From JAHJCL01 sp964504075 (GTDB taxonomy: Bacteria > Patescibacteriota > Minisyncoccia > Minisyncoccales > DG-74-3), in the NCBI GenBank assembly GCA_964504075.1, contig CAZDCT010000002.1, forward strand, positions 1-50,619: a DNA stretch of 50,619 nt, given 5' to 3'. The translations under genes and the position numbers were made by a program. The notes under the pieces were generated by a model. The model was not told the origin of the DNA and made no database searches. It saw only the letters and a list, made by a program, of their open reading frames with translations. Shown one piece after another: positions 8,150 through 17,045 of this stretch (position 1 is its first letter; the number at the start of each line of letters is the position of its first letter).

Positions 8150-8497
8150 ATGTTAGCAAATATTAACCGGCTCAGAAAAAATAAAGATATTCAAAAGGTT
8201 TTTAAAAAAGGAAGGATTTTTAAGCAAGACCTTTTAATTTTAAAAATATTATCCAATGATTTAGATGAATCGCGCTTTGCTTTTGTAATATCTAAAAAGT
8301 TTTCTAAAAAAGCTGTTAATAGAAACAAAATAAAAAGAAAACTCAGAGAGGCAGTTTATTCTAATCTTAAAAAAATCCAGAAAGGAGTAGATGTGGTTGT
8401 TATAGCGAGTCCAGGGTTAGAAACAAAAGATTTTAAAGAGATAAAAGAAATAATTAGTAATCTTTTTAAAAAAGCGAAAATAATTAATAATGAATAA
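8150..8497 (+). CDS. rnpA: Ribonuclease P protein component
   Basis: 115 aa. It contains the family core RFAFVISKKFSKKAVNRNKI followed by KRKLREAV, the basic RNR-type helix that contacts precursor tRNA and the RNase P RNA. It processes tRNA 5' ends together with the catalytic RNA, which is not in this window. It starts at ATG 8150; the stop TAA shares an A with the ATG of yidC (TAATG), indicating translational coupling. Confidence 0.95.
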   Translation: MLANINRLRKNKDIQKVFKKGRIFKQDLLILKILSNDLDESRFAFVISKKFSKKAVNRNKIKRKLREAVYSNLKKIQKGVDVVVIASPGLETKDFKEIKEIISNLFKKAKIINNE

Positions 8498-9183
8498 TGA
8501 ATTTTTTAACAGAATTTTTTAATAAAATATTGTATCAGCCATTATTTAATGCTTTATTTTTTTTATATCAGTTTTTGCCAGGACATGATTTTGGCATAGC
8601 AGTAATTGTTTTAACAGCTTTGATTAGATTGGCTTTGTCTCCTTTGATGGCCCAATCTTTAAAATCACAAAAAGCTCTATCCGGAATTCAAGAAAAAGTG
8701 AAAGAGATTCAAAATAATCATAAAGACAATAAAGAAAAGCAAATGCAAGAAATCTTAGAGCTTTACCAAAAAGAAAAGATTAATCCTCTCAACAGTCTTG
8801 TTCCTGTTTTAATTCAATTGCCACTTTTAATTGCTCTTTATCGTGTATTTTGGAGAGGATTACAAATAGAAGAGTTAAGTAATCTTTATAGTTTTATTCC
8901 AAGGCCTGAAATAATAAACTTTAGTTTTTTGAATTTGATAGATCTTTCTCAACCAAGTCTTTTTTTAGCAATATTAGCTGGTCTTGCCCAACTGATTCAA
9001 ATGAAAAGCAATAAAGAAAAGGCAGGGCAGGCAGCAAGTGCAGTTTCTAATCAAATGATTTTTATGTTTCCTTTTTTAACAATTATTATTCTTATTAGAA
9101 TGCCAGCCGCAGTTGCTTTATATTGGATAACAACTACTGTTCTTTCAATCGGCCAACAATATTTAATCTTTAAAAGAACATGA
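8497..9183 (+). CDS. yidC: YidC/Oxa1 membrane protein insertase
   Basis: 228 aa, the short form without the large periplasmic domain of proteobacterial YidC. Hydrophobic segments lie around 15-37, 103-120, 148-167 and 187-215, with the lysine-rich cytoplasmic hairpin between TM1 and TM2 (GIQEKVKEIQNNHKDNKEKQ). The segment NPLNSLVPVLIQLPLLIALYR is diagnostic. It inserts proteins into the cytoplasmic membrane alone or with Sec. It overlaps jag by ATGA. Confidence 0.93.
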   Translation: MNFLTEFFNKILYQPLFNALFFLYQFLPGHDFGIAVIVLTALIRLALSPLMAQSLKSQKALSGIQEKVKEIQNNHKDNKEKQMQEILELYQKEKINPLNSLVPVLIQLPLLIALYRVFWRGLQIEELSNLYSFIPRPEIINFSFLNLIDLSQPSLFLAILAGLAQLIQMKSNKEKAGQAASAVSNQMIFMFPFLTIIILIRMPAAVALYWITTTVLSIGQQYLIFKRT

Positions 9184-9638
9184 TTTCAAAAGAAGGTTTG
9201 GAAAAAGTAAGAAAAATTACTAAAGAGTTTTTTCAAAAAACCACTTTTGATGTTAGTCTTCATTTTTCGACTGAAGAAGAGAACAGTCTTTTGATTGAGG
9301 TTAAGACTGAAGAGCCTCAAATCTTGATTGGGGAAAAAGGCCAAACTTTGGCTGATATTCAGCATCTTTTAAAAATTATTTTAAGAAAAAAAACAGAAGA
9401 ATTATTTTATGTTAACGTTGACATTAATGATTATAAGAAAAAGAAGGCCGAATACTTGAAAGAATTAGCCAATTCTGTTGCTGATGATGTGCTTTTGACC
9501 AAAGAAGAAAAAGCGCTAAGTCCAATGCGCGCTTTTGAAAGAAGAATTATTCATATGGAGTTGGCTGAAAGAAACGGGGTTATTACAGAAAGTGTTGGCG
9601 AAGGAGATGAAAGAAAAATTGTGATTAAGCCCTCTTAG
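9180..9638 (+). CDS. jag: Jag/KhpB RNA-binding protein (KH + R3H)
   Basis: 152 aa. A KH-type domain occupies about 30-90, with the loop ILIGEKGQTLADIQHLL, and the C-terminal R3H domain has ALSPMRAFERRIIHMELAER (R..H spacing intact). The N-terminal Jag_N domain of longer homologues is reduced. In Firmicutes, KhpB pairs with KhpA to bind RNA and affects division. It is translationally coupled to yidC. Its last 14 nt overlap the end of the virB4-like gene on the opposite strand. Confidence 0.9.
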   Translation: MISKEGLEKVRKITKEFFQKTTFDVSLHFSTEEENSLLIEVKTEEPQILIGEKGQTLADIQHLLKIILRKKTEELFYVNVDINDYKKKKAEYLKELANSVADDVLLTKEEKALSPMRAFERRIIHMELAERNGVITESVGEGDERKIVIKPS

Positions 9639-11436
9639 GTTGACTCTCTTTTGCTTTCTTAATTTTTAACACCTCTTCTGGGCTGGTAGTAACAATTTGA
9701 TCTTCGGTATAAGAAGCAACTACTTTGATAGCTACATGTTTTTGTCCTGCAAAAAATATACCTTCCCCCACCTCAGCTTCTAATAATAAGTATTTTTCTT
9801 CTTCAGTCAAATTAAAGGTTTTCTTAACCAAATCAATTGTGGCTGGAGATTGTTTTAATAAAATTTGTAAAGAAGAGTTGGTAATAATTGGTTTTCCATA
9901 CTCAGATTTCATAAAATCTCCCACATCTTGAGTAATAGTGGTTACTCCTAACCAGTACTTTCTGGCTCTTTTAGCCATGCCGTATAAAAAGGAAGCTCCG
10001 TCTTCTGATTGCATTATCCACCAGGCTTCATCTACCACCAAGATTCTTTTTTTAAGCTCAGACCTGACTTTATTCCAGATATAACGCATAATAATAAACA
10101 TTGCTATTGGTCTTAATTCGTCCTCCATATCTCTAATTCCAAATACAACTAAAGGATTATCAGTTGAAATATTAGTTTTTTGGTTAAAGAATTCACTGAA
10201 CGTTCCTTTGGTAAACTTTCTTAATCTTCTGACCAAAGAATCAGTTCCTTCCATGGTGTTGAGAATTGATTCCAGGTCTTGCATCAAAGGAATATTATTT
10301 TCCCAAGCACTGGGATCACTTTTAACAGTAATGTCTTTGGCAGCATAGGTTTCAGTAAGAGCTTGGTCCATAATAGAATCTTCTTCAGGAGTTAAGCCTC
10401 CTAACATAACCCGCATTAAACCAACTAAATTAATAATATTAGACCTTAAAATATCAGATGGTTTTTCATCTTTTCTTGGGGTGGGCAAATCAAAAGGATT
10501 AATGTGATTTGGAGATCCTAAAGAAATATTAAAGAAAGAACCATCCACAGCATCAGACAAGAATTGATATTCATTTTCAGGATCAAGAATAATTACATCA
10601 GTTCCCACCATTAAAGAGCGCAGAACCTCTAATTTCACCGCATAACTTTTACCAGAACCACTCTTCGCAAATAAAATACTATTCGCGTTCTCTAAACTAA
10701 ATCTATCAAAAAGAATTAAAGAATTGTTATGTCTGTTTATTCCATATAAGATTCCCTCGTTTGAACTTAAATCAAACGAAGCAAAAGGAAAAACAGAAGA
10801 AAGAGGTCCTGTGTTCATTGAAGTATGAACTTGAAGTTGATCTAATCCATAAGGAGCACAAGAATTAAAGCCTTCTCTTTGTTGATAAAGAGCAGGTTTA
10901 ATATATATTAAACGAGATTCTAACATTGACCTTAGCGTGTTCTCAATGTTTTTTAATTCTTCTTCTGACTTACCATAAGCAGTTAAATAGATGCTTAATT
11001 TAAACATTCTTTCTTGAGCTGTCTGGAGACGGTCTCTTAAGGTTTCTAAATCCTGATAAGCTGTTTCTGAGACAGGATCTCTGATTAGGCCTTTTTCCTG
11101 TCTTTCTGAAATCTCGGCCTGAACTTCAGTCACCTTTCTCCTTAATTGTTTTAAAATCGTTCCTGTTTCAATCGGGTGAACAAAAATAGAAATATCCATT
11201 GGATCATCAAGGTTAATGATTGGAGAAAACCAACCAGTGCTTAAATATCTGGGATAGGAAAAAATGAAAAAAGATTTAGCAAATCTTTTGCCAAGTTTTA
11301 AGTTGTTAGAAGAAATAGCGATTGAAGAAGGGGCAATGATGTCGTTAAGTTCCATTGCCTTTTTTTCAAAAATCTTACCAGTGTCTTCTTTAACCAATTG
11401 ATATGTTTTTTTCTTTTTAAAAAAAGGTATTTTCAT
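9625..11436 (-). CDS. VirB4/TraC-type secretion ATPase
   Basis: 603 aa AAA+ ATPase of the type IV secretion family. An N-terminal domain with a helical hairpin (about 92-145) precedes the motor: Walker A AKSGSGKS (257-264), DVIILDPENEY, and Walker B RILVVDEAWW, followed by RARKYWLGVTTITQD. VirB4 drives pilus assembly and substrate transfer at the inner membrane. The upstream gene overlaps by ATGA and probably supplies the rest of the N-terminal VirB4 region. No VirD4 coupling protein or relaxase is present in the window, so pilus or DNA-uptake roles are as plausible as conjugation. Confidence 0.9.
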   Translation of the reverse strand: MKIPFFKKKKTYQLVKEDTGKIFEKKAMELNDIIAPSSIAISSNNLKLGKRFAKSFFIFSYPRYLSTGWFSPIINLDDPMDISIFVHPIETGTILKQLRRKVTEVQAEISERQEKGLIRDPVSETAYQDLETLRDRLQTAQERMFKLSIYLTAYGKSEEELKNIENTLRSMLESRLIYIKPALYQQREGFNSCAPYGLDQLQVHTSMNTGPLSSVFPFASFDLSSNEGILYGINRHNNSLILFDRFSLENANSILFAKSGSGKSYAVKLEVLRSLMVGTDVIILDPENEYQFLSDAVDGSFFNISLGSPNHINPFDLPTPRKDEKPSDILRSNIINLVGLMRVMLGGLTPEEDSIMDQALTETYAAKDITVKSDPSAWENNIPLMQDLESILNTMEGTDSLVRRLRKFTKGTFSEFFNQKTNISTDNPLVVFGIRDMEDELRPIAMFIIMRYIWNKVRSELKKRILVVDEAWWIMQSEDGASFLYGMAKRARKYWLGVTTITQDVGDFMKSEYGKPIITNSSLQILLKQSPATIDLVKKTFNLTEEEKYLLLEAEVGEGIFFAGQKHVAIKVVASYTEDQIVTTSPEEVLKIKKAKESQPKRA

Positions 11437-12053
11437 TTTATTAATTCAGGAGGTATTTCAGGATAATATCCTATTTCAGCTTCTTCTGGATGATGCAATG
11501 ACCAGAAAAGCTCAATTAACTCAGTGGTGTTTAAGGGAATACACTTTAATCCACATCTTCTTAGTCCCATAGAGACAAATTCCATTCTTTGCCAAAGTTG
11601 AGACTTCGCTCTTTGAAATTGATCGTCGATTGTTTTTCCAGAACCTTTTGAGGTAATGCCAGGAATTTCAATCGAAGTAAAAGGAACTATAACAAAGAAA
11701 TTCTTAGACATAATAGAGCTCCCAACAATTAATTCTTCTATAAAATTTCTGTATTCTGCTGTCTGAATTTTTAAGAGTTCGTTTTTTTGCTCTTTTTCTA
11801 AGTCCTTTAATTTATCTAAATACCCAGTAATATTGAGTTTTCTAGACTGAACCACTGTTTGAAGAGGAAAGTCTAAAGAATTTAAAAAGCTTTGGAATTG
11901 GTAAATAGTGGCATTTTGTTCTTCTTGAGATTTCAAAGCAAAGTTTAAAGAAGAAACCATAATTACTCCTCTTAAGGCTTTGTTTTTTAAAACAACCACC
12001 CCTTGCTTAATTTCTTTAACTTCTAAAAATTGTTGAGTTGATGCTTTGGCCAT
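11433..12053 (-). CDS. TraC/VirB4 N-terminal-domain-like protein
   Basis: 206 aa, soluble, starting MAKASTQQFLEVKEIKQGVV. It has the pattern of the N-terminal domain of VirB4/TraC proteins from Gram-positive-type T4SS: paired beta strands around LRGVIMVSSLNFALKS and a helix with FLNSLDFPLQTVVQSR. Here it is a separate protein translated just before the ATPase (ATGA overlap). It starts one base after the PrgI stop once the scaffold gap is collapsed. The name rests on context plus weak motif resemblance. Confidence 0.65.
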   Translation of the reverse strand: MAKASTQQFLEVKEIKQGVVVLKNKALRGVIMVSSLNFALKSQEEQNATIYQFQSFLNSLDFPLQTVVQSRKLNITGYLDKLKDLEKEQKNELLKIQTAEYRNFIEELIVGSSIMSKNFFVIVPFTSIEIPGITSKGSGKTIDDQFQRAKSQLWQRMEFVSMGLRRCGLKCIPLNTTELIELFWSLHHPEEAEIGYYPEIPPELIK

Positions 12054-12061
12054 ATTATTCT
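12007..12061. repeat. 55-bp contig end, left copy
   Basis: Identical to 12162-12216 on the other side of the N run. It contains the first codons of the TraC-like gene. It looks like unmerged overlapping contig ends, not a biological repeat. Confidence 0.93.
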
Positions 12062-12161
12062 NNNNNNNNNNNNNNNNNNNNNNNNNNNNNNNNNNNNNNN
12101 NNNNNNNNNNNNNNNNNNNNNNNNNNNNNNNNNNNNNNNNNNNNNNNNNNNNNNNNNNNNN
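12062..12161. other. Assembly gap (100 N)
   Basis: Exactly 100 N between two identical 55-bp ends. Removing the N run and one copy joins prgI and the TraC-like gene with no loss: stop TAA, one T, then ATG. Confidence 0.95.
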
Positions 12162-12216
12162 TTAATTTCTTTAACTTCTAAAAATTGTTGAGTTGATGCT
12201 TTGGCCATATTATTCT
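12162..12216. repeat. 55-bp contig end, right copy
   Basis: Exact duplicate of 12007-12061. It carries a spurious second copy of the first 47 nt of the TraC-like gene plus the end of prgI. Confidence 0.93.
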
Positions 12217-12617
12217 GGCTTGGTTTCAATTTCAGTCCTTAATTTTTTTAATTGACTCTTTTCAGCTATTTTTAAAGGAGTTTCTGGTTCTTTTTCTGGT
12301 TGCACTATTATCTCTTTTTTCAGAATCTTTATTGGTATTTCTCTTTTTTTCCAAAGATACATTTTAGGAGCAAGATTAAATCTTAAAAGATTTGATAAAA
12401 CAACGGGCAAAGATCTTCCTTGTATTTCTAAAAATGCCAAAGCCAAGGCGCTTCCGCCAAAAGCAATACAGGCTATTATAAATACAGAGAAAGGAGCAAT
12501 ATTATAGATAAAAAAGCAGATAGCACCAGCAATTGCAATAAAAATAAATTGCCTAAAAGTCATAGGTCCAACTATTTTTGCTTCACGTTCAATAAATTGA
12601 GGAACAGTAAATCTCAT
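12210..12617 (-). CDS. PrgI family T4SS membrane protein
   Basis: 135 aa. The N-terminus MRFTVPQFIEREAKIVGPMT is the PrgI signature, followed by two membrane helices (about 24-43 and 45-65) and a cytoplasmic basic and acidic tail. PrgI is the VirB3-like inner-membrane partner of the VirB4 ATPase in Gram-positive and CPR systems, and here it is encoded directly upstream of the VirB4 pair. The rest of the operon lies further upstream on the minus strand. Confidence 0.85.
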   Translation of the reverse strand: MRFTVPQFIEREAKIVGPMTFRQFIFIAIAGAICFFIYNIAPFSVFIIACIAFGGSALALAFLEIQGRSLPVVLSNLLRFNLAPKMYLWKKREIPIKILKKEIIVQPEKEPETPLKIAEKSQLKKLRTEIETKPE

Positions 12618-12622
12618 AAATT

Positions 12623-13054
12623 TTATTCAATAGGTTCTTTATAAGCGTCTTTTCTGGGAGGAGTTGATTCTTCTTTTTCTGGAACAGTGGCTTTATCAAC
12701 TAAATCAGGTTTTTCCAAAGAAGGGGGAGTAATTTTCACACTATATAGTTCTTCTAACAATGTTTTAATTGGATAGAAAATAAAGCGGTTAAGTTCTTGT
12801 ATTACTACTTGCGATTGGGCTTTTTTAAGCTTTAATTCTTTTTCTAATGTTTTTTGAAGATTGTCCGGAGCTAAAACACCAAGTAATGTTTGTCCTACAT
12901 AATCAGCCACCTTTGAGATATCGTCTATTTTGTTTCTTTCACAAATATCAAAAATGTCTGTAGCAGTTTTCTCAGACAAAATTACATCTTTCATCTCTTC
13001 AGAAAGATTGTTAAAAAGTTTCCAATATTGTTCTTTAGTTAACTTTTGAGTCAT
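12623..13054 (-). CDS. Conserved-looking T4SS-cluster protein of unknown function
   Basis: 143 aa from ATG 13054 (MTQKLTKEQYWKLFNNLSEE). A longer reading from 13090 adds MLYQFIVILSIL, but that segment coincides with a plus-strand promoter (13060-13088), so the shorter start is preferred; AAGG before 13090 keeps the alternative open. The protein is mostly helical and soluble, with a proline- and charge-rich C-terminal tail after about residue 108. No known domain is recognised. Its position just before prgI suggests a role with the secretion apparatus. Confidence 0.6.
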   Translation of the reverse strand: MTQKLTKEQYWKLFNNLSEEMKDVILSEKTATDIFDICERNKIDDISKVADYVGQTLLGVLAPDNLQKTLEKELKLKKAQSQVVIQELNRFIFYPIKTLLEELYSVKITPPSLEKPDLVDKATVPEKEESTPPRKDAYKEPIE

Positions 13055-13059
13055 AAGTA

Positions 13060-13088
13060 TTGACAAAATTACAATAAACTGATATAAC
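13060..13088 (+). promoter_or_regulatory. Strong promoter of the 13140 gene
   Basis: TTGACA (13060-13065), a 17-nt spacer and TATAAC (13083-13088). Confidence 0.65.
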
Positions 13089-13139
13089 ATTACTACCTTA
13101 ACAATTGAATAAGGAAAGAAAAGGAGGAATGAAACAATT

Positions 13140-13502
13140 ATGACGTTTGGAATAGCATACTGGTTGCTTGTGGCTGTGTTAGTGGCTTGTGTGGCAATAA
13201 TTGCTGTGACAGTAGTTCGCGAATGGGTCTTGCCTTGGTACAGGAAGAGACGAGACGCTAATCATGATAATATCCTCGCAGATGACCTTATAGAAGACGA
13301 TATATCTATAATCCTATCAGGAACAGTAACACAGAAAGATCTTAACAAGACTATAAACCTTCTTAAAGAAGTCTCTGTAGCGGTAAAAAGGACAGAACGG
13401 AAAGTTACTGCGCTCGAAAAGATTAAGCAACACAAAGTCAATATCGAGGAAGGAAAGAAAAAGATCGAACAGCTAACTACAGAAATAAAGTCCACAAGTT
13501 AG
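13140..13502 (+). CDS. Orphan single-pass membrane coiled-coil protein
   Basis: 120 aa, unrecognised. One N-terminal membrane helix (about 4-27), then basic residues (RKRRD) that would keep the rest cytoplasmic, then a charged, probably coiled-coil C-terminus (65-118). It sits on the plus strand inside the minus-strand secretion cluster, with its own consensus promoter, an AGGAGG Shine-Dalgarno (13122-13127, 12 nt before ATG) and a terminator. Its base composition is less AT-rich than its neighbours. It looks like an inserted single-gene unit. Confidence 0.65.
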   Translation: MTFGIAYWLLVAVLVACVAIIAVTVVREWVLPWYRKRRDANHDNILADDLIEDDISIILSGTVTQKDLNKTINLLKEVSVAVKRTERKVTALEKIKQHKVNIEEGKKKIEQLTTEIKSTS

Positions 13503-13517
13503 CAGCCCTAATCATAC

Positions 13518-13549
13518 AAAGTAGATTAAACCCTACTTTTTTCTTTTTT
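13518..13549 (+). terminator. Terminator after the 13140 gene
   Basis: AAAGTAG / CTACTTT stem (7 bp, 13518-13524 and 13533-13539) with an 8-nt loop, followed by T-rich TTTCTTTTTTT. Confidence 0.8.
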
Positions 13550-13577
13550 TAAAACTTTTTAAATGTTCTATTTTTAA

Positions 13578-16133
13578 TTATTTCTTATCGGCTTTTTTCT
13601 CAAGCTTTTTGTAAAGGCCTTTTTCTTGTCTTTCTTTTTTCTCTTCACCTAACCTATCTTTAATTTGTTTTTGAGACTTTTTAAACCTTTCTTCCAATGT
13701 CTGTAGACTATCTGAAACTGGTTTGATTTGTTCTTTTTGTTTTTGTATTATCTCGGAATTCAATCTCTTGAGAAGCTCTGTTTCTTCATTGGTTTTACTT
13801 GCCTTTTGTTCAAGAGAAGAAATCTGTTGGGTTATCTTTCCTATTCCCTCAACAAGAACGTCTAAGGTTTTTCTTTGTTGCTGAATTGCCGACAAATATT
13901 TACTAGCATTCGCCACCTCTCTTCTTAAATAATTTGGCATATCCGGCGTAATCTTATGCAGTTTCTCTTCTTTTTCTCTTTCTGTAATAATTATTTTTGG
14001 CTTTATTTTCGCCTCTTTACTCGTCTCTATTCTGGCCTCTCTAACTATTCTTCTAATTTCTTTTGGCGTTGCAGGTTTCTTAGTTTCTGGTAGTCCTAAT
14101 CCTAATTTGCGAGCAGGGGTACTAGCTAAATAAAGAGTTAAATCTGGGTTATCTTTAGCATGAATGTGTATATCTTTTTTATCTATGGCTTCTTGTATAG
14201 AGCCCACAACCTTACTGTCGAATGATTTTACTATTTCACCCAAGCGCTCACCCTTAGAGCTAAGCACCCACGCTATCCCGTTTTTACTGGTTAAGAGGTC
14301 TTTGTTAATGTTTTTAACCTGATCATCGGGCAGATCTTTTAATACTTCATTAAACAGCCCCTGATATTCTTTTTCAGCCCGATCATTAGCGTCAGACGAT
14401 TTAAGCAACAAAGCCTCTCCTCTTAATTTGTTCACTTCTCCCATTCCCACGGGGAATCTGCTTCTTATAGCCTCTTCGACTACATCTTCAGAAGTTGTAG
14501 CTAAAATGGTGGCAGCATCTTTTTCTCTTTCTTTTTCTTGAGATAAAGTCTCGTGTATTTTTAGCACCCTATCTTCTGTTGTTAACTTATCTTGAATTGC
14601 GTCACCAAGTTCTCCTCTTTTTGCCAATTGAACCATAGCTTCTTTTTGATCTCTGTCTATAATTCCCCAAGGTTTAATTGTCTCCAGCAATTGACTTTTG
14701 TGAGCTGTTTCAGCTTTGGCTTGAGCTGCTTTTCTTCTACTCTCTTGCTCTTTTTCAGGAGTGGTTTGGGCAAACGTTCTCATAGCCCAGCGGGCCGGAG
14801 AGGCAACGCTTCTTCCTATTATCGAGTCAATTTTTCCCATTAATGGAATTTTTTCTCCCTTTCCCTTTCTTTCTTGCATTTCTTTTAGTCTTTCTGCTTC
14901 ATTCACCAACCAATCAGGACCTCTTTTTTGGGCAGCCTGAAGAGCCAACCCTCCTGTTTTCTTTAGAAGCGTTTTCCCTTGACCAATTAACATCTCAGCA
15001 TATTTTGGCACAGATTTCTTAACAAAATCAAGGCTAACGACTAAATAAACAAGCAAGAATAAATAGTTAAAACTAAGACCAGGGAACGTAAAATCTCTTA
15101 TTTGAAACTCTGATCCTGGTGGAACAACAGCTCCAAATAATTTTAATCCTAATCCCAAAAAGAATAAAGCAGAGACTCCCAAGAGGGCCCAACTAGTAAG
15201 CAAGCTGAGCCATTCGTCCCAACGTTCTTTTAGACCCAAAGCATAAGAAATAAACGCTAAAGGAGATACGATTGCCAGAATCCAGATCATTACTACTCTT
15301 ACTATGAAAAGACCAGCATAAAAGAAAAGTACTCCACCTATCATAAAATTAAAAATAATCATAACAATAGTTTGACTAAGAATGCCAAACATTCCTTCTC
15401 CTAAAACAAAAGCTCCAATAGTTACAAGAGCGGCTACATTAGCATAGGGAATAAGAGCGGTTATTAAATAGCCCACTGGAATTCCTGCTAAAAGTAGCAA
15501 AAGGTTCATTGAGTTGGCCCTTAAGGGCTCAAAGGCTAAGGTAACGAAATTGCCCTGTTCTCCCGCAAAAGCCTTTAAAAGCGTTCTTTGAAAAATATCA
15601 GCTAAATCAACAATAAAACCAACAAAAACCAAACTAAAATTAATAAGCAGAGCCACTATAATCAGGTTTGTTAAAATCTTTTTGGGCTCAGTTTTTCCAA
15701 TCTTAATTTTTAAAATATAACTCAAAGCCATAAAAACAAAAATTAGAATAAAGGACATGTTTACTAGTCCGACCACAAAGCTCCAGCCCGAATTAACAAG
15801 AAGATTCTCAGCTGGATTGCCTATTCCTAATTTAATTGGCATAGCCATTGCCCACTGAAGAATATTTGCTGCAGAAAAAATGAAAATAATAGACTCAGTG
15901 GCCATTAAGTTAAAGAGTACAATAATTTCTATAATCGTATTATCTACAAAGTCCAAAGCATCTAATTGCATTGAGGCTAACTCAGTGATAGTAAAATCCG
16001 CAAACCCAAAGATAGCCTGAGCGGGTTGTAAACTGAGAAAAAGTCCGGCAAAAACAAAAAGAAATAACAAAACAATCCTTGTAGTTTTACTCTCGGTTAT
16101 TTTAATAAAATAATCTAAAAACTTTTTTAACAT
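13578..16133 (-). CDS. VirB6-like polytopic T4SS protein with long cytoplasmic tail
   Basis: 851 aa. After a signal-like first helix (about 19-40), several hydrophobic segments (roughly 65-90, 113-140, 152-175, 205-230, 233-260, 265-300, 308-335 and 350-372) form a channel-type membrane domain like VirB6/TrbL. From about 390 the protein is hydrophilic, rich in K, E and Q and probably coiled coil, which is long for VirB6. In the family, VirB6 forms part of the inner-membrane channel; the tail may contact the VirB4 ATPase. The gene starts 4 nt after the VirB2-like gene ends. Confidence 0.75.
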   Translation of the reverse strand: MLKKFLDYFIKITESKTTRIVLLFLFVFAGLFLSLQPAQAIFGFADFTITELASMQLDALDFVDNTIIEIIVLFNLMATESIIFIFSAANILQWAMAMPIKLGIGNPAENLLVNSGWSFVVGLVNMSFILIFVFMALSYILKIKIGKTEPKKILTNLIIVALLINFSLVFVGFIVDLADIFQRTLLKAFAGEQGNFVTLAFEPLRANSMNLLLLLAGIPVGYLITALIPYANVAALVTIGAFVLGEGMFGILSQTIVMIIFNFMIGGVLFFYAGLFIVRVVMIWILAIVSPLAFISYALGLKERWDEWLSLLTSWALLGVSALFFLGLGLKLFGAVVPPGSEFQIRDFTFPGLSFNYLFLLVYLVVSLDFVKKSVPKYAEMLIGQGKTLLKKTGGLALQAAQKRGPDWLVNEAERLKEMQERKGKGEKIPLMGKIDSIIGRSVASPARWAMRTFAQTTPEKEQESRRKAAQAKAETAHKSQLLETIKPWGIIDRDQKEAMVQLAKRGELGDAIQDKLTTEDRVLKIHETLSQEKEREKDAATILATTSEDVVEEAIRSRFPVGMGEVNKLRGEALLLKSSDANDRAEKEYQGLFNEVLKDLPDDQVKNINKDLLTSKNGIAWVLSSKGERLGEIVKSFDSKVVGSIQEAIDKKDIHIHAKDNPDLTLYLASTPARKLGLGLPETKKPATPKEIRRIVREARIETSKEAKIKPKIIITEREKEEKLHKITPDMPNYLRREVANASKYLSAIQQQRKTLDVLVEGIGKITQQISSLEQKASKTNEETELLKRLNSEIIQKQKEQIKPVSDSLQTLEERFKKSQKQIKDRLGEEKKERQEKGLYKKLEKKADKK

Positions 16134-16137
16134 TTTT

Positions 16138-16962
16138 CTATTTTTTTATTTGCACACGCCTAATGCTGTCTGGTAAATATAATTGACTGATGTCTTCAAT
16201 ACTATAATTAATGGTTGTCATTGGATTTCCGTCGCATACAGTTTTATCATATAGTTCTACGATACAATTTCCTGTTGGTTTATCATCTAAGTATAAAATA
16301 ATTGCACCAGAGTCTTGGTAAATATAAGGAGATGGTTGCAGACACTTTCCAACATAATTTAATTCATCTGACATATCTACATATAACACCTCTAACACCT
16401 CTTGGTCATATTGAAAGGGATAGTTGATATTATAAAATTTAATTTCATCACAACCTTTAGAAAAGTCAGGCTCCTTAACCTGTATAAGATCGCATTCATC
16501 AATACATTCATCTTTCCATCTATCTTTTCCCCATCTATCTTCTCCCCATTCTTCCATACAATCTAAGCATTCTTGTCCAAAAGGCTCTATTGTAGGCATT
16601 TTTAAGTTTGTCAATTCAGGATTAACAGTATTAAGAATAAGAAAGGAAGACAAAAGAATAACAAGTCCAAACATAGCTGAACTTATATCTTTTCTCGCTT
16701 CTGTCATTTTAATAGAGTCTCCAGTTGAGGTTAAATACTGAAAGCCAGCTCTTGTTAAAGAGATAAAGGTTGCCAATCCTCCCAACAGAATTCCCCATTG
16801 ATAAAAATATTTAACTAATTCTTCCAAGCCAGCAGCATCATTCAACTCAATTCCACCCGGAGAGGCGGGCCAAACTAATTCTAATGCTAAACCGTTGGAC
16901 ACAATTCCAAAAAGACCAAGAAGAATTAGAGAAATAAAAACTTTCTTATAAAATCTTTTCAT
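16138..16962 (-). CDS. VirB2/TrbC-like pilin-domain protein with extracellular extension
   Basis: 274 aa from ATG 16962. The longer reading from 16980 is rejected because the -10 box lies inside those codons. A signal peptide (about 7-26) is followed by two membrane helices (about 52-75 and 97-117) separated by a short basic loop TSTGDSIKMTEARKDISSA, the VirB2/pilin-like pattern (FQYLTS, then I..AMFGLVILLSSFLILN). Unlike simple pilins it carries about 150 further residues with several cysteines (CLDC, CIDEC). It is the first gene of the VirB6-containing operon and has its own promoter. Confidence 0.7.
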   Translation of the reverse strand: MKRFYKKVFISLILLGLFGIVSNGLALELVWPASPGGIELNDAAGLEELVKYFYQWGILLGGLATFISLTRAGFQYLTSTGDSIKMTEARKDISSAMFGLVILLSSFLILNTVNPELTNLKMPTIEPFGQECLDCMEEWGEDRWGKDRWKDECIDECDLIQVKEPDFSKGCDEIKFYNINYPFQYDQEVLEVLYVDMSDELNYVGKCLQPSPYIYQDSGAIILYLDDKPTGNCIVELYDKTVCDGNPMTTINYSIEDISQLYLPDSIRRVQIKK

Positions 16963-16968
16963 TTGAGT

Positions 16969-16977
16969 ATTATAGCA
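16969..16977 (-). promoter_or_regulatory. Extended -10 promoter, leaderless
   Basis: On the minus strand TGCTATAAT (extended -10 TGN plus perfect TATAAT, 16969-16974), then 6 nt, then ATG 16962. No convincing -35 is seen. Transcription should start at the ATG. Confidence 0.6.
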
Positions 16978-17010
16978 CAAAAAACATTTTAAATAATTAT
17001 ATCATTTATT

Positions 17011-17045
17011 TGTAAAAACAAAAAAATAGGACTTTTGGTCCTATT
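17011..17045 (-). terminator. Terminator of the 17041 gene
   Basis: AATAGGAC / GTCCTATT, an 8-bp perfect stem with a 5-nt loop (17025-17045), followed on the minus strand by TTTTTGTTTTT. The stop codon TAG lies inside the stem. Confidence 0.9.

Noticed and set aside
12007..12216. A real 55-bp direct repeat or insertion target duplication
   Set aside because: The copies flank a 100-N placeholder, and a second gap shows the same 55-bp length; this is an assembly overlap.
16963..16980. Earlier start (MCYNTQ) for the VirB2-like gene
   Set aside because: These codons contain the TGCTATAAT promoter box, so they would not be transcribed from it.
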